DNA from: Sphingopyxis indica
Lineage (GTDB): Bacteria > Pseudomonadota > Alphaproteobacteria > Sphingomonadales > Sphingomonadaceae
Direction: 5' to 3'
Length of the DNA: 64,000 bases
Assembly: GCF_900188185.1 (NCBI RefSeq)
Contig: NZ_FZPA01000005.1
Coordinates: 157,038 to 221,037 of the forward strand
Numbering within the stretch: the stretch's first letter is position 1; every line of letters starts with the position of its first letter. Below the pieces are notes generated by a model. It saw only the letters and a list, made by a program, of their open reading frames with translations, did no database searches and was not told the origin of the DNA. Position numbers and translations under genes: made by a program. Shown here one piece after another: positions 18,115 through 26,914 of this stretch.

Positions 18115-18885
18115 GTGCGCATCCTCCTCACCAACGACGACGGCTATCACGCCCCCGGCTTCGCGGTGCTCGAGGCGATCGCGCGGCAGCTTTCGGACGA
18201 CATCTGGGTCTGCGCGCCGTCGGAGGAACAGTCGGGCGCCGGCCATTCGCTCACCCTCTCGCGCCCGGTGCGCGTGCGCCAGCATGGCGAGCGGCGCTGG
18301 TCCTGCACCGGCACCCCGACCGATTCGGTGATGATCGCGATCGGCAAGCTGATGCCCGAAAAGCCCGATCTGATCCTCTCGGGCGTCAACCGCGGCGCCA
18401 ATCTCGGCGACGACATCACCTATTCGGGCACCGTCTCGGCGGCGATCGAAGGGGCGCTCGCCGGCATCCCCGCTATCGCGCTCAGCCAGGTCTATGCGCG
18501 CGAGGGCATGGGCGACACCGTGCCCTTCGAGGCGGCCGAGGCGTGGGGCGCGAAGGCGCTCGCGCCGCTGCTGAAAACCCCGATGCCGCCGCGCACGCTG
18601 GTCAATATCAACTTCCCCGCGCTGCCCGCCGCCGCGGTCAAGGGCATCCGCGTCGTCCGCCAGGGCTTTCACGATTACAGCCGCGGCTCGATCGTCGAGG
18701 GCACCGACCCGCGCGGCTATACCTATTATTGGTTCGGACTGCACGGCATCGAACATTCGCTCGCGCACGACAGCGACCTCGAAGCGATCGACGACGGCTA
18801 TATTTCGGTCACCCCGCTCCAGCTCGACCTGACCCACGACGCCTCGCTCGCCGCGCTGCGGAGCGCCTATGAGGGGGATCGGTAG
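18115..18885 (+). CDS. surE: 5'/3'-nucleotidase SurE
   Basis: Metal-dependent phosphatase acting on nucleoside monophosphates and short polyphosphates, tied to stationary-phase survival. Starts with GTG: VRILLTNDDGYHAPG, where the two Asp of the NDDG motif bind the metal; SGVNRGANLGDDITYSGT carries further active-site residues (Asn, Ser). Length of 256 residues is normal. The usual downstream pcm and LysM peptidase genes are missing; instead a repeat-rich gap follows. Confidence 0.95.
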   Translation: MRILLTNDDGYHAPGFAVLEAIARQLSDDIWVCAPSEEQSGAGHSLTLSRPVRVRQHGERRWSCTGTPTDSVMIAIGKLMPEKPDLILSGVNRGANLGDDITYSGTVSAAIEGALAGIPAIALSQVYAREGMGDTVPFEAAEAWGAKALAPLLKTPMPPRTLVNINFPALPAAAVKGIRVVRQGFHDYSRGSIVEGTDPRGYTYYWFGLHGIEHSLAHDSDLEAIDDGYISVTPLQLDLTHDASLAALRSAYEGDR

Positions 18886-18907
18886 CGGGCGGAGGCGGTC
18901 ATTCCAG

Positions 18908-19084
18908 TTCCTCCCCGGAACGGGGAGGTGGCAGCCCCCCCCTCGACTGCCTTGCAGGCGCTCAGGATAAACTGCGCCGTAGGCGCAGGGCTGACGGAGG
19001 GGTCGGAGCCTCTCGTCATGGCGCAGCGTTTCGGCCCCTCCACCACCGTTTCGCGGCGGTCCCCCTCCCCGTTCCGGCGAGGAA
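18908..19084. repeat. Inverted repeat with CCTCCCCGGAACGGGGAGG arms
   Basis: The left arm is itself a palindrome (from about 18910), and the right arm CCCTCCCCGTTCCGGCGAGG ends near 19082. In between are a GGGTCGGAGCC segment and a broken family D arm (CCTTGCAGGCGCTCAGGATAAACTG). This is a common type of sphingomonad intergenic repeat. No gene is evident between surE and 19314. Confidence 0.75.
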
Positions 19085-19137
19085 ATTGAAACTCCACGCC
19101 CCACGCCGGAACCGCCACGCGCTCGCAAAGGCAACGC

Positions 19138-19301
19138 CTAGAGCATCGTGCCGGAAATCTGCACCGTTTCCCCGAGCGAAGACGAGGGGCATTGCCGAGC
19201 GAAGTCGAGGCGGCGACGCTGCGGTTCTCGCTCCGCTCGAACGAGCCCCTCGTCTTCGCTCGGGGATGCGGATGATTCAGATTTCGCGCAATTTGCTCTA
19301 G
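19138..19301. repeat. 164-bp nested inverted repeat with CTAGAGCA ends
   Basis: Outer arms CTAGAGCA and TGCTCTAG, inner GAAATCT/AGATTTC, then long arms CCCCGAGCGAAGACGAGGGG and its complement, and at the centre CGAGCGAAGTCGAGGC/TCTCGCTCCGCTCG. Layered repeats suggest one element inserted in another. The right end lies 13 bases upstream of the SDR remnant and includes part of its apparent ribosome-binding region. Confidence 0.72.
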
Positions 19302-19313
19302 AAGGAGGACGCC

Positions 19314-19424
19314 ATGGCAGGGCAGCCCAGGGCCGGCGGGCCTATGTTCCTCGCCTGCGACGACAGCAGCTATATGTCGGGCCAGGTGTTGCATCCCAAC
19401 GGCGGGATGATCGTTAACGGATAG
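19314..19424 (+). pseudogene. Remnant of an SDR oxidoreductase (C-terminal end only)
   Basis: A 36-codon open frame reading FLACDDSSYMSGQVLHPNGG and ending IVNG-stop. This is the characteristic C-terminus of stress-type SDR enzymes (YdaD/YhdF-like: LASDDSSYMTGQVLHPNGG). Everything upstream of about residue 5, including the Rossmann core and YxxxK, is gone and replaced by the nested repeat at 19138-19301. An AAGGAGG nine bases before the ATG is unexpected for a remnant, so a short peptide might be made, but no function is likely. It is best read as a deletion scar. Confidence 0.75.
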
Positions 19425-19447
19425 AGGGGGCAGACAGGAGATATGTC

Positions 19448-19630
19448 ATGCCAGCCAAATCCAAAGCCCAGCAAAAGGCCGCGGGCGCGGCGCTGAGCGC
19501 CAAGCGCGGCGATACGCCGAAATCCGAACTCAAAGGCGCCTCGCGCGAAATGTACGACAGCATGAGCGAAAAGCAGCTCGAGGATTTCGCCGAAGGCTCG
19601 CGCAAGGGCAAACCCGAACACGTCGACTGA
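19448..19630 (+). CDS. DUF3008 family small protein
   Basis: A 60-residue, highly charged protein beginning MPAKSKAQQKAAGAALSAKR and containing LKGASREMYDSMSEKQLEDF and RKGKPEH, the full pattern of DUF3008. Members are small, hydrophilic and common in proteobacteria, sometimes linked to stress or seed-like desiccation proteins; the role is not established. It lies just after the SDR remnant, which is of a stress-type family, so both may come from a former general-stress cluster. Confidence 0.9.
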   Translation: MPAKSKAQQKAAGAALSAKRGDTPKSELKGASREMYDSMSEKQLEDFAEGSRKGKPEHVD

Positions 19631-19688
19631 CCCCGCTGGCCAGTTGCGCCGCGATCCGGCATAATCCCCCCGCCAGGGGAGGATCGCG

Positions 19689-20258
19689 ATGCGTATGTGG
19701 CGGCGGATTTTCGCGGGCGGAGCGCTGCTGGGTGTCGCGCTTGCGGGCTGCAGCTTTCAGGCGGCGCTCGACCGGATGGTGCCGCGCGAACGTCAGGACG
19801 AGATCATCGCCCTGGCGCGCGACTTCTGCACCGACCCGGCAGCGGTCCTGCCCGCCCTCCATTCCGAACTTGTCGGCAGCGTCCGCAGCGCCGCGGCGAA
19901 ATTGCCCGGCGAATGTCCCGGCCGCGGCGCGACATGGCGGATCGCCTCCTATGAATGGGGCGCCGACCTCGCCGATGGCGCCTCGCGGCGGCGCGAGGAC
20001 GCCGTGGTCGTCGGCACCGGCACGGGCAAATGGACGACGGTTTCGCTCCGCTTCCATGCCGAGAACGGCAAGCCGATGCAGATCGTCGCATGGAACGTGC
20101 TCGGCAGCACGACCAAGCCCGAGGCGCTGAGCTTCGCCGAAAGCTATGACGATATGGCGCGGCTGATGGCGATCGCGGTGCCGGTGACGCTGCTGTTGCT
20201 GGCGGCGCTCGCGGGCTGGCTGGTCTGGCGGTGGCGCCAGCGGCGCCGCGCGGCTTGA
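19689..20258 (+). CDS. Putative lipoprotein with C-terminal membrane helix
   Basis: A 189-residue protein starting MRMWRRIFAGGALLGVALAG then Cys, so the signal peptide ends in the lipobox ALAGC. The middle part has three cysteines (DFCTD, GECPG) and no recognised domain, except that the segment KWTTVSLRFHAENGKPMQIV looks like a small beta-sheet. A strong transmembrane helix (about 163-181, AVPVTLLLLAALAGWLVW) precedes an Arg-rich end. If both signals are real the protein is anchored twice, with the loop in the periplasm. Function unknown. Confidence 0.68.
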   Translation: MRMWRRIFAGGALLGVALAGCSFQAALDRMVPRERQDEIIALARDFCTDPAAVLPALHSELVGSVRSAAAKLPGECPGRGATWRIASYEWGADLADGASRRREDAVVVGTGTGKWTTVSLRFHAENGKPMQIVAWNVLGSTTKPEALSFAESYDDMARLMAIAVPVTLLLLAALAGWLVWRWRQRRRAA

Positions 20259-20265
20259 GCCGCCG

Positions 20266-20481
20266 TCAATGCACCGTATCGAGCGGCGCATCGACCGACA
20301 AATAGGTGATCAGCCGTTCGATCTGCCGCCAGCGCGCGAAATGGATATGGTTGCCGAGCACCCGAAACTGCTCGGCGCGCGCCGCCGCCGCAAAGCCCGC
20401 TTCCTCGCCATGTTCGCGGATCAACGCTTCGGCGTCGTCGACCGCGGCGCGATCGGACAGATAGGGGGCGGGAAGCTGCAT
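20266..20481 (-). CDS. Hypothetical 71-residue protein
   Basis: A small acidic-then-aromatic protein: EALIREHGEEAGFAAAARAE followed by HIHFARWRQIERLITYLS. It is all helical by appearance and resembles short conserved sphingomonad proteins with a HGxxA...R...W...I pattern, but I cannot name a family. Convergent with the lipoprotein gene upstream (7-base gap). The start at 20481 gives MQLPAPYLSDRAAVDDA. Confidence 0.6.
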   Translation of the reverse strand: MQLPAPYLSDRAAVDDAEALIREHGEEAGFAAAARAEQFRVLGNHIHFARWRQIERLITYLSVDAPLDTVH

Positions 20482-20655
20482 CGGATCTCCGGCGGGCTGC
20501 GGGACGCCTTCCCTATCGCGCCAGCCTCACCGCGCCGTTCCCGAGCGTGATGAACATCGGGGTAAGGTTAATCGAACCGCACCCCCGCTTAACCATGGCG
20601 CCGCGCCGCGTTTCGCCCCTTTGCCGCCACGGCTCGCCGGTGTAAGCAGAGCGTC

Positions 20656-21996
20656 ATGCGCAAGATCCTGAAATATGTCGCCATCGCCCTGCTGCTGATC
20701 CTCGTGATCGGCGGCATCGTCTTCTACGCGATGTCGCGCCCCGACGTTGCGCGCTTCTCGACCGCCGAGACGAGCGGCCGCGTCCCGGTGATGGCCTCGC
20801 AGCATCCGCAAACCCTGCCGACGATGAATGTCCCCGAGGCGACGAGCTGGCCCGCCGATGCGGCCCCGGCCCCGGCGCAGGGGCTGTCCGTTGCGCGCTT
20901 CGCCGAGGGACTCGACCATCCGCGCTCGATGCTCGTGCTCCCGAACGGCGACGTTCTCGTGGCAGAGGCCGAAAGCCCGCCGCGCCAGGACAGCGGCATC
21001 GAAGGCGCGGTGATGAAGCGGATGATGAGCAAGGCCGGCGCGGGCGGTGCCTCGGCGAACCGCATCACCCTGCTCCGCGACGCCGACGGCGACGGCAGGG
21101 CCGAGGTGAAGAGCGCCTATATCACGGGGCTCAACTCGCCCTATGGCATGGCGCTCGTCGGCGACACGCTCTACGTCGCGAACACCGACGCGCTGCTCGC
21201 CTTCCCCTATGTCGAGGGCGCGACGAAGATGGCGGGCAAGCCGAAGAAGATCGCCGACCTGCCCGCGGCGGGCACCAACCGCCACTGGACCAAGAGCCTC
21301 GCCGCCGCGCCCAACGGCTGGCTCTATGTCGGCGTCGGTGCCGACAGCAATATCGGCGAAAAGGGCATGGCGAACGAAGCGCGCCGCGCCCGCGTGCTCG
21401 AGGTGCGGCCCGAGAATGGCTATGTGCGCACCTGGGCCGCCGGGCTGCGCAACCCCGTCGGCCTCGCCTTCTATCCGGGCAGCGACGAGCTATGGGGCGT
21501 GGTCAACGAGCGCGACATGCTCGGCAGCGACCTCGTCCCCGATTATCTGACCGACATCGACGAAGGCGATACCTTCGGCTGGCCCTGGTATTATTGGGGC
21601 GGCTTCGTCGATCCGCGCGTCGACCCGCCCGAAGAGGATAATCGCCAATATGTGAAGCGGCCCGCCTATGCGCTCGGCGCGCACACCGCGCCGCTCGGCA
21701 TGACCTTCACCCAGGGGCTCGATCTCGGCGACCGCTGGGCGAACGGCGCGCTGATCGCGCGGCACGGATCGTGGAACCGCGAGCCGGTGTCGGGCTATGA
21801 CGTGGTGTTCGTGAAGTTCGGCGCCAACGGCAAGCCGGTCGACGCGCTCCCCATCCCCTTCCTCACCGGCTTCCTCGCGAAAGACGCCGAAACGACGCGC
21901 GGCCGGCCCGCCGACGTCAAGGTCGCGAGGGACGGAACCGCGCTCGTCGCCGACGACACCGGCGGCGTGATCTGGCGGGTGGCGAAGGCGGGATAA
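20656..21996 (+). CDS. PQQ-dependent sugar dehydrogenase family protein (sorbosone dehydrogenase-like)
   Basis: A 446-residue beta-propeller protein anchored by one N-terminal membrane helix (about 5-26, ILKYVAIALLLILVIGG), with the rest in the periplasm. The propeller shows GLDHPRSMLVLPNGDVLVAE, GLNSPYGMALVGDTLYVANT, WAAGLRNPVGLAFYPGS and HTAPLGMTFTQG, repeats typical of soluble glucose/sorbosone dehydrogenases and related PQQ enzymes. Conserved His (HPRS), Arg-Asn-Pro and His near HTAPLGM correspond to known active-site positions. The actual substrate is unknown. Monocistronic; a family A palindrome follows. Confidence 0.86.
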   Translation: MRKILKYVAIALLLILVIGGIVFYAMSRPDVARFSTAETSGRVPVMASQHPQTLPTMNVPEATSWPADAAPAPAQGLSVARFAEGLDHPRSMLVLPNGDVLVAEAESPPRQDSGIEGAVMKRMMSKAGAGGASANRITLLRDADGDGRAEVKSAYITGLNSPYGMALVGDTLYVANTDALLAFPYVEGATKMAGKPKKIADLPAAGTNRHWTKSLAAAPNGWLYVGVGADSNIGEKGMANEARRARVLEVRPENGYVRTWAAGLRNPVGLAFYPGSDELWGVVNERDMLGSDLVPDYLTDIDEGDTFGWPWYYWGGFVDPRVDPPEEDNRQYVKRPAYALGAHTAPLGMTFTQGLDLGDRWANGALIARHGSWNREPVSGYDVVFVKFGANGKPVDALPIPFLTGFLAKDAETTRGRPADVKVARDGTALVADDTGGVIWRVAKAG

Positions 21997-22012
21997 CGCC
22001 AAGCCCCCTCGT

Positions 22013-22088
22013 CGTCATTGCGGGCGCAGCGAAGCAATCCAGAGCGGTTTACGCTACTCTGGATTGCTTCGCTGCGCTCGCAATGACG
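22013..22088. repeat. REP-like palindrome, family A
   Basis: CGTCATTGCGGGCGCAGCGA ... TCGCTGCGCTCGCAATGACG with the AATCCAGAG/CTCTGGATT tip, almost the same as the copy at 5492-5568, including the loop GCGGTTTACG. It separates the convergent PQQ dehydrogenase gene and dnaN. Confidence 0.9.
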
Positions 22089-22118
22089 AATGCCTGCCGG
22101 CGGATAGCTACGCGGGCG

Positions 22119-23234
22119 CTACACCCGCATCGGCATCAGCACGTAAAGCGCCGGGCTCTTCTCGGTCTCGCGGATCAGGGTCGGCGCGTTCGCGTCGGCG
22201 AGGTGCAGCTCGACATTGTCGCCGTCGACCTGCGCCAAAATGTCCGAAAGATAGCGCGCGTTGAAGCCGATCTCGAGCGGCTCGCTGTCGTATCCCGCGG
22301 GCAGTTCCTCGGCCGCGGTGCCGTTCTCGGGGCTGGTGACGCTCAAGGTGATGCGGTCCTTGTCGAGCCCGACCTTCACCGCGCGCGTCTTTTCGCTGGC
22401 GATCGTCGAGACGCGGTCGACGCCCTGGAACAGGCTCTTCGGATCGACCTTCAACAGCTTGTCGTTCGCGGTCGGGATGACGCGGCTGTAATCGGGGAAG
22501 GTGCCGTCGATCAGCTTCGAGGTCAGCACGGCATGGCCGAGCTGAAAGCGGATTTTCGACGCCGACAGGCTGATCTCGACATTGCCCTCGGCCTCGTCGA
22601 GCAGCTTGCGAATCTCGCCGACGCATTTGCGCGGCACGATCACGTCGGGCATCCCCGTCGCGCCCTCGGGGCGCGTCACCGTGTAGCGCGCGAGGCGGTG
22701 GCCGTCGGTCGCCGCGGCCTTGAGCACCGGCCCCGACGCATCCTCGGCGACGTGGAAGAAGATGCCGTTCAGATAATAGCGCGTTTCCTCGGTCGAGATG
22801 GCGAAGCGCGTCTTGTCGATGATCTGGATCAGCTCGGCGACGGGCAGCTCGAAGCTCGTCGGCAGTTCGCCCTCGGCGATCACCGGGAAATCGTCGCGCG
22901 GCAGGGTCGGCAGGTTGAAGTTCGAACGGCCGGCCTTGACCTGCATCTTGCCCTCGGCGGCCGACAGGCTGACTTCCGACCCTTCGGGCAGCTTGCGCGC
23001 GATCTCGAACAAGGTGTGCGCCGAAACGGTGGTGGTGCCCGGCGTCTCGACCTTTGCCGCGACGGTTTCGACGACCTGCAGGTCGAGGTCGGTCGCCATC
23101 AGCTTCAATTGGCCCGAGGCATCGGCCTCGATCAGCACGTTCGACAGGATCGGAATGGTGTTACGCCGCTCGACCACCGACTGGACGTGGCCAAGGCTTT
23201 TCAGGAGCACTGCGCGTTCGATCGTCGCTTTCAT
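22119..23234 (-). CDS. dnaN: DNA polymerase III beta sliding clamp
   Basis: Processivity clamp of the replicative polymerase. The 371-residue product has three clamp domains of about 120 residues each; it starts MKATIERAVLLKSLGHVQSV with the early ERRNTIPILSNVL motif, and ends with the conserved PMRV (LMPMRV), which closes the hydrophobic cleft for clamp-binding motifs. Neither dnaA nor recF nor an origin is next to it, as is common in alphaproteobacteria where dnaN is separate. Confidence 0.96.
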   Translation of the reverse strand: MKATIERAVLLKSLGHVQSVVERRNTIPILSNVLIEADASGQLKLMATDLDLQVVETVAAKVETPGTTTVSAHTLFEIARKLPEGSEVSLSAAEGKMQVKAGRSNFNLPTLPRDDFPVIAEGELPTSFELPVAELIQIIDKTRFAISTEETRYYLNGIFFHVAEDASGPVLKAAATDGHRLARYTVTRPEGATGMPDVIVPRKCVGEIRKLLDEAEGNVEISLSASKIRFQLGHAVLTSKLIDGTFPDYSRVIPTANDKLLKVDPKSLFQGVDRVSTIASEKTRAVKVGLDKDRITLSVTSPENGTAAEELPAGYDSEPLEIGFNARYLSDILAQVDGDNVELHLADANAPTLIRETEKSPALYVLMPMRV

Positions 23235-23418
23235 TCTGATTCTTTATCCCTGTCTTGCGGGCCCGTCCGGTGGAGAGAAGTCCCTGAAAGGCAGGGCGCC
23301 GCGGACGATTCGGCGTCCGACTCCCTACCCCCGAAAATGTCCACCTTCCTTAACGAACGCACCGCACGGTGCAAGCCATGCTTGCAATGCACCGCCAATC
23401 GCGCGAACGCAGGCGGCG

Positions 23419-23916
23419 ATGCGGCGCGCGCTTTTCCCGGTTTCGATCCTGCTGGCCCTTCCGGCCGCCGCCATCGCCGCGGCGCCCACCGCGCTCGGCG
23501 TGTTCGAAGGCTGGGGCGCTTTCCGCGACCCCGCGACCCCGCGCTGCTATGCGATCGCCGCGCCCTCGGCGACGATCGGCCGGCCCGAAGCAAAGGGCTA
23601 TGCGAGCATCGGCTATTGGCCGAAGTCGGGGATTCGCGGTCAATTTTACGTCCGCCTGTCGCGCCCGCGCCGCGACGGCGCCGAGCTGCGGCTGACGATC
23701 GGGTCGCGGCGCTTCATCCTGACCGGAAACGGCGTCCACGGCTGGGCGAGCGACGCGCGCATGGACGCGGGCATCATCGCCGCGATGCGCGCGGCGCCGA
23801 GCATGAGCGTCGAAAGCACCTCGACAACCGGCCGCGCGATCGCCGACACCTACAAGCTGCGCGGCGCCGCGACCGCCATCGACGCCGCGGCCCTCGGCTG
23901 CGCACGCATCCGCTGA
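23419..23916 (+). CDS. Exported protein resembling invasion-associated locus B (IalB)
   Basis: A 165-residue protein with a signal peptide (MRRALFPVSILLALPAAAIA, cleaved around AAA). The mature part has WGAFRDPATPRCYAIAAPS, two late Cys, and ends GAATAIDAAALGCARIR. The arrangement (C ... L-R-L ... I-G-S-R-R-F-x-L ... Y-x-L-x-G-A-x-x-A-I ... C) resembles the IalB fold. The start at 23419 is chosen from signal peptide quality; longer frames to 22798 are antisense to dnaN. A 57-bp exact copy of the end of this gene is at 41157-41213. Confidence 0.7.
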   Translation: MRRALFPVSILLALPAAAIAAAPTALGVFEGWGAFRDPATPRCYAIAAPSATIGRPEAKGYASIGYWPKSGIRGQFYVRLSRPRRDGAELRLTIGSRRFILTGNGVHGWASDARMDAGIIAAMRAAPSMSVESTSTTGRAIADTYKLRGAATAIDAAALGCARIR

Positions 23917-24075
23917 GGCGGGTAACAACCGATTGCGGCCAAAGGATCCTCCCCGGCACGGGGAGGACCGTCCGCCCCCCACCCCTAAACCGCGATCGGG
24001 TTCGAGGGCGGCAACGGCATTTCCAGTCGCACGCAAATCGGGTAGCGATGGGGCGATGAAGCAGTTGCCGCCGCG

Positions 24076-25122
24076 ATGAGCGATCGCAGACAGACCAGGG
24101 TGAAAAGCCAGCGCCGGTTCCAGCCGCTTCGCCGTGCGAGCCGCTGGCCGGTCTGGGCCGACGTCGCGGCGCGGCTCGGGCTCGCCTTCCTGCTCATCTT
24201 CTTCGTGATCATGGTCCACTGGATCGACCGCGAAGGGCTGGTCGACCATCACGACGGTCACGTCAGCTTCCTCGACGTCGTCTATTTCACGATGATTTCG
24301 GTCACGACGACCGGTTTCGGCGACATCGCGCCGATCTCCGACCGCTCGCGGCTGATCGAATCGGTGATCGTGACGCCGATCCGCATCGCGGTGCTCTTCA
24401 TCTTCGTCGGCACCGCCTATAGCTTCGTCATCAAACGCACATGGGAAAAATGGCGCATGGCCCGCATCCAGGCAAAGCTCACCAACCATATCGTCGTCCT
24501 CGGCTTTGGCATCAGCGGCTCCGAAGCGGTGAAGGAGCTGATCGCGCGCGGCACCGATCCCGCGGACATCGTCGTCATCGACCCGTCGAACTCGCGGATC
24601 GCGGCGGCGGAGGAGATGGGCTGCAACGTGCTGCAGGGCGATGCGTCGAGCGACGAGACGCTGCTCGACGTCCGCATCGCGGCGGCGCAGACCGTCCTCG
24701 TTTCGGCGGGGCGCGACGACACCTCGATCCTGATCGTCCTCACCGTCCGCCACCTCGCGCCGCAGGTGCCGATCAGCGTCGTCATCCGCGCGCAGGACAA
24801 TGAGCTGCTCGCGCGGCAGGCGGGCGCAAACAATGTCATCAACCCGGTCAATTTCACCGGCCTGCTGCTCGCGGGATCGGCGCAAGGGGCGCATGTCGCC
24901 GACTATATGGCCGACCTCGCCTCGGTGACGGGCAAGGTGCAGCTCAATGAACGGCCGGTGCATCCCGAAGAGGTCGGCAAGAGCCTCGACGCGCTCGCGA
25001 GCGGCGGCCGCGGCCTGCGCATCTATCGCGGCGGCCGGCCTTATGGCTTCTGGGAAGCGGAGGCACAGAATCTCAAGCTCGGCGACCTCGTCGTCGAGGT
25101 GATACCGTGCGAGGCGGGATAA
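24076..25122 (+). CDS. Two-helix potassium channel with RCK (TrkA-N) domain
   Basis: A 348-residue protein with two transmembrane helices (about 35-55 and about 92-115) flanking the selectivity filter TTTGFGD, a variant of the K+ channel TVGYGD, then a cytoplasmic RCK/TrkA-N Rossmann domain beginning HIVVLGFGISGSEAVKELI with the glycine pattern for NAD or ligand binding. This is the MthK/Kch layout. The substitution of GFGD for GYGD is known in several bacterial channels. It starts with ATG at 24076, after a small palindrome, and its end lies four bases from the end of the convergent DUF423 gene. Confidence 0.87.
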   Translation: MSDRRQTRVKSQRRFQPLRRASRWPVWADVAARLGLAFLLIFFVIMVHWIDREGLVDHHDGHVSFLDVVYFTMISVTTTGFGDIAPISDRSRLIESVIVTPIRIAVLFIFVGTAYSFVIKRTWEKWRMARIQAKLTNHIVVLGFGISGSEAVKELIARGTDPADIVVIDPSNSRIAAAEEMGCNVLQGDASSDETLLDVRIAAAQTVLVSAGRDDTSILIVLTVRHLAPQVPISVVIRAQDNELLARQAGANNVINPVNFTGLLLAGSAQGAHVADYMADLASVTGKVQLNERPVHPEEVGKSLDALASGGRGLRIYRGGRPYGFWEAEAQNLKLGDLVVEVIPCEAG

Positions 25123-25126
25123 TCCC

Positions 25127-25453
25127 TCACCCCCGCCAATAGAGCCACGCCGCCCACAGCCAGCCGATGATCAGCAGGGCGCCGCCGAGCGGCGTCACCG
25201 CGCCGAGCCAGCGCGGCGCGCCGAGCGCCATCGCATAGAGGGTGGCCGCAAAGATCGCCGCGCCGACGAGCAGCAGGATCGCAGGGCCCCGCGCAAAGTC
25301 CATGATCGCGAGCGCGGCGACCGCATGCACCAGCTGATAGATTCCGCCCGTCCGCAGCCAGTCGGCTTCCTGCACCCCCGCGGCGCCATGCGCCCCGAAC
25401 GCGCCCGCCGCGACGGCAAGTGCCGCCGAGATTGCCGCCCACACTCCGATCAT
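25127..25453 (-). CDS. DUF423 family inner-membrane protein
   Basis: A 108-residue protein with four hydrophobic helices and the DUF423 pattern: AAGAFGAHG near the N-terminus, RTGGIYQLVHAVAALAI in the middle, and LGAVTPLGGALLIIGWLWAAW at the end. Members (E. coli YgdD-like) are integral membrane proteins of unknown function. Start is ATG 25453, with GAAAGGAAA seven bases upstream; the ORF extends further but without support. Confidence 0.9.
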   Translation of the reverse strand: MIGVWAAISAALAVAAGAFGAHGAAGVQEADWLRTGGIYQLVHAVAALAIMDFARGPAILLLVGAAIFAATLYAMALGAPRWLGAVTPLGGALLIIGWLWAAWLYWRG

Positions 25454-25543
25454 TGCGTTTCCTTTCGTCCTGCGCAGCTTTTCCATGCCCAAACGCGCCG
25501 CGCGTGACAAAGCCGCAAAAATCGCCTATGGGCGCGCCCGATC

Positions 25544-26914
25544 ATGATAACCAGGACCCTCCCCGCCCAGCCGAAAGTCGGCATGGTTTCGCTCGGCTGT
25601 CCGAAAGCGCTCGTCGACAGCGAACGGATTCTAACCAGGCTCCGCGCCGACGGCTATGGTTTGTCGCCCGACTATGCGGGCGCCGACGTCGTGCTCGTCA
25701 ACACCTGCGGCTTCCTCGATTCGGCGAAGGAGGAAAGCCTCGAGGCGATCGGCGAGGCGATGGCCGAGAATGGCCGCGTCATCGTCACCGGCTGCATGGG
25801 CAATGAGGCCGAGGCGATCCGCGCGCGCTTCCCCAAGGTGCTCGCGGTCACCGGCGCGCATCAATATGAGCAGGTCGTCGATGCCGTCCACGACGCCGCA
25901 CCGCCGACGCAGGGGCCGTTCGTCGATCTCGTCCCCGAGGGCGGGCTGAAGCTGACGCCGCGCCACTACAGCTATCTGAAGATCTCCGAGGGCTGCAACC
26001 ATAGCTGCTCCTTCTGCATCATCCCCGACCTGCGCGGCAAGCTCGTCAGCCGCCGCATCGACGCGGTGCTGCGCGAAGCCGAAAAACTCGTCGCGGCGGG
26101 GACGAAGGAGTTGCTGGTCATCAGCCAGGATACCTCGGCCTATGGCGTCGATATCCGCCACAACCCGCGCCAGTGGCACGGTCGCGAGGTGCGCGCGCAC
26201 ATGACCGACCTCGCGCGCGAACTCGGCCAGCTCCGCACCGGCGAGGGCCACGCGCCGTGGGTGCGCCTCCACTATGTCTATCCCTATCCGCACGTCGATG
26301 CGGTGATCCCGTTGATGGCCGAGGGGCTGCTCACCCCCTATCTCGACATTCCCTTCCAGCACGCGAGCCCGAGCGTGCTCAAGCGCATGAAGCGCCCCGC
26401 GAACGAAGCGAAGGTGCTCGAGCGGCTCAAGGCATGGCGCGCCATCGCCCCCGACATCGCGATCCGGTCGAGCTTCGTCGTCGGCTTCCCCGGCGAGACC
26501 GAGGCGGACTTTCAATATCTCCTCGACTGGCTCGACGAAGCGCAGCTCGACCGCGTCGGCGCCTTCCGCTTCGAACCCGTCGCGGGCGCGCAGGCGAATG
26601 CGCTCGACAATCCGGTGCCCGAAGAGGTCAAGGAAGAACGCTATCAGCGGATCATGGCCAAGACCGCCGCGATCAGCGCCGCCAAGCTGGAAGCCAAAAT
26701 CGGCCGCACCCTCCCCGTCATCATCGACGAGGTCGGCGAGGCCGACGAAGAGGGCAGCATCGGCGCGACCGGCCGCAGCCAGGCCGACGCGCCCGAAATC
26801 GACGGCCATGTCTATCTGCGCGACGTCGCCGCGAGCCTGAAGGCCGGCGATATCATCGATGTCGTCGTCGAGGACGCCGACGAGCATGATCTTTACGGGG
26901 TGGTCGCGGCCTGA
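25544..26914 (+). CDS. rimO: Ribosomal protein uS12 methylthiotransferase RimO
   Basis: Radical SAM methylthiotransferase that modifies Asp88 of ribosomal protein S12. The 456-residue product has the MTTase N-terminal domain with three Fe-S cysteines ([23 protein letters not shown]), the radical [11 protein letters not shown] motif (about 148-155), and a C-terminal TRAM domain (about 385-450). [10 protein letters not shown] distinguishes RimO from MiaB. Its last 22 bases overlap the convergent gene at 26893. Confidence 0.95.
   Translation: MITRTLPAQPKVGMVSLGCPKALVDSERILTRLRADGYGLSPDYAGADVVLVNTCGFLDSAKEESLEAIGEAMAENGRVIVTGCMGNEAEAIRARFPKVLAVTGAHQYEQVVDAVHDAAPPTQGPFVDLVPEGGLKLTPRHYSYLKISEGCNHSCSFCIIPDLRGKLVSRRIDAVLREAEKLVAAGTKELLVISQDTSAYGVDIRHNPRQWHGREVRAHMTDLARELGQLRTGEGHAPWVRLHYVYPYPHVDAVIPLMAEGLLTPYLDIPFQHASPSVLKRMKRPANEAKVLERLKAWRAIAPDIAIRSSFVVGFPGETEADFQYLLDWLDEAQLDRVGAFRFEPVAGAQANALDNPVPEEVKEERYQRIMAKTAAISAAKLEAKIGRTLPVIIDEVGEADEEGSIGATGRSQADAPEIDGHVYLRDVAASLKAGDIIDVVVEDADEHDLYGVVAA

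Noticed and set aside
23235..23418. Replication origin near dnaN
   Set aside because: No dnaA, no cluster of DnaA boxes and no AT-rich unwinding region; dnaN is away from the origin in many alphaproteobacteria.
22083..24059. 658-codon plus-strand frame over dnaN
   Set aside because: Antisense to dnaN in most of its length; the real plus-strand gene here is the IalB-like one at 23419-23916.
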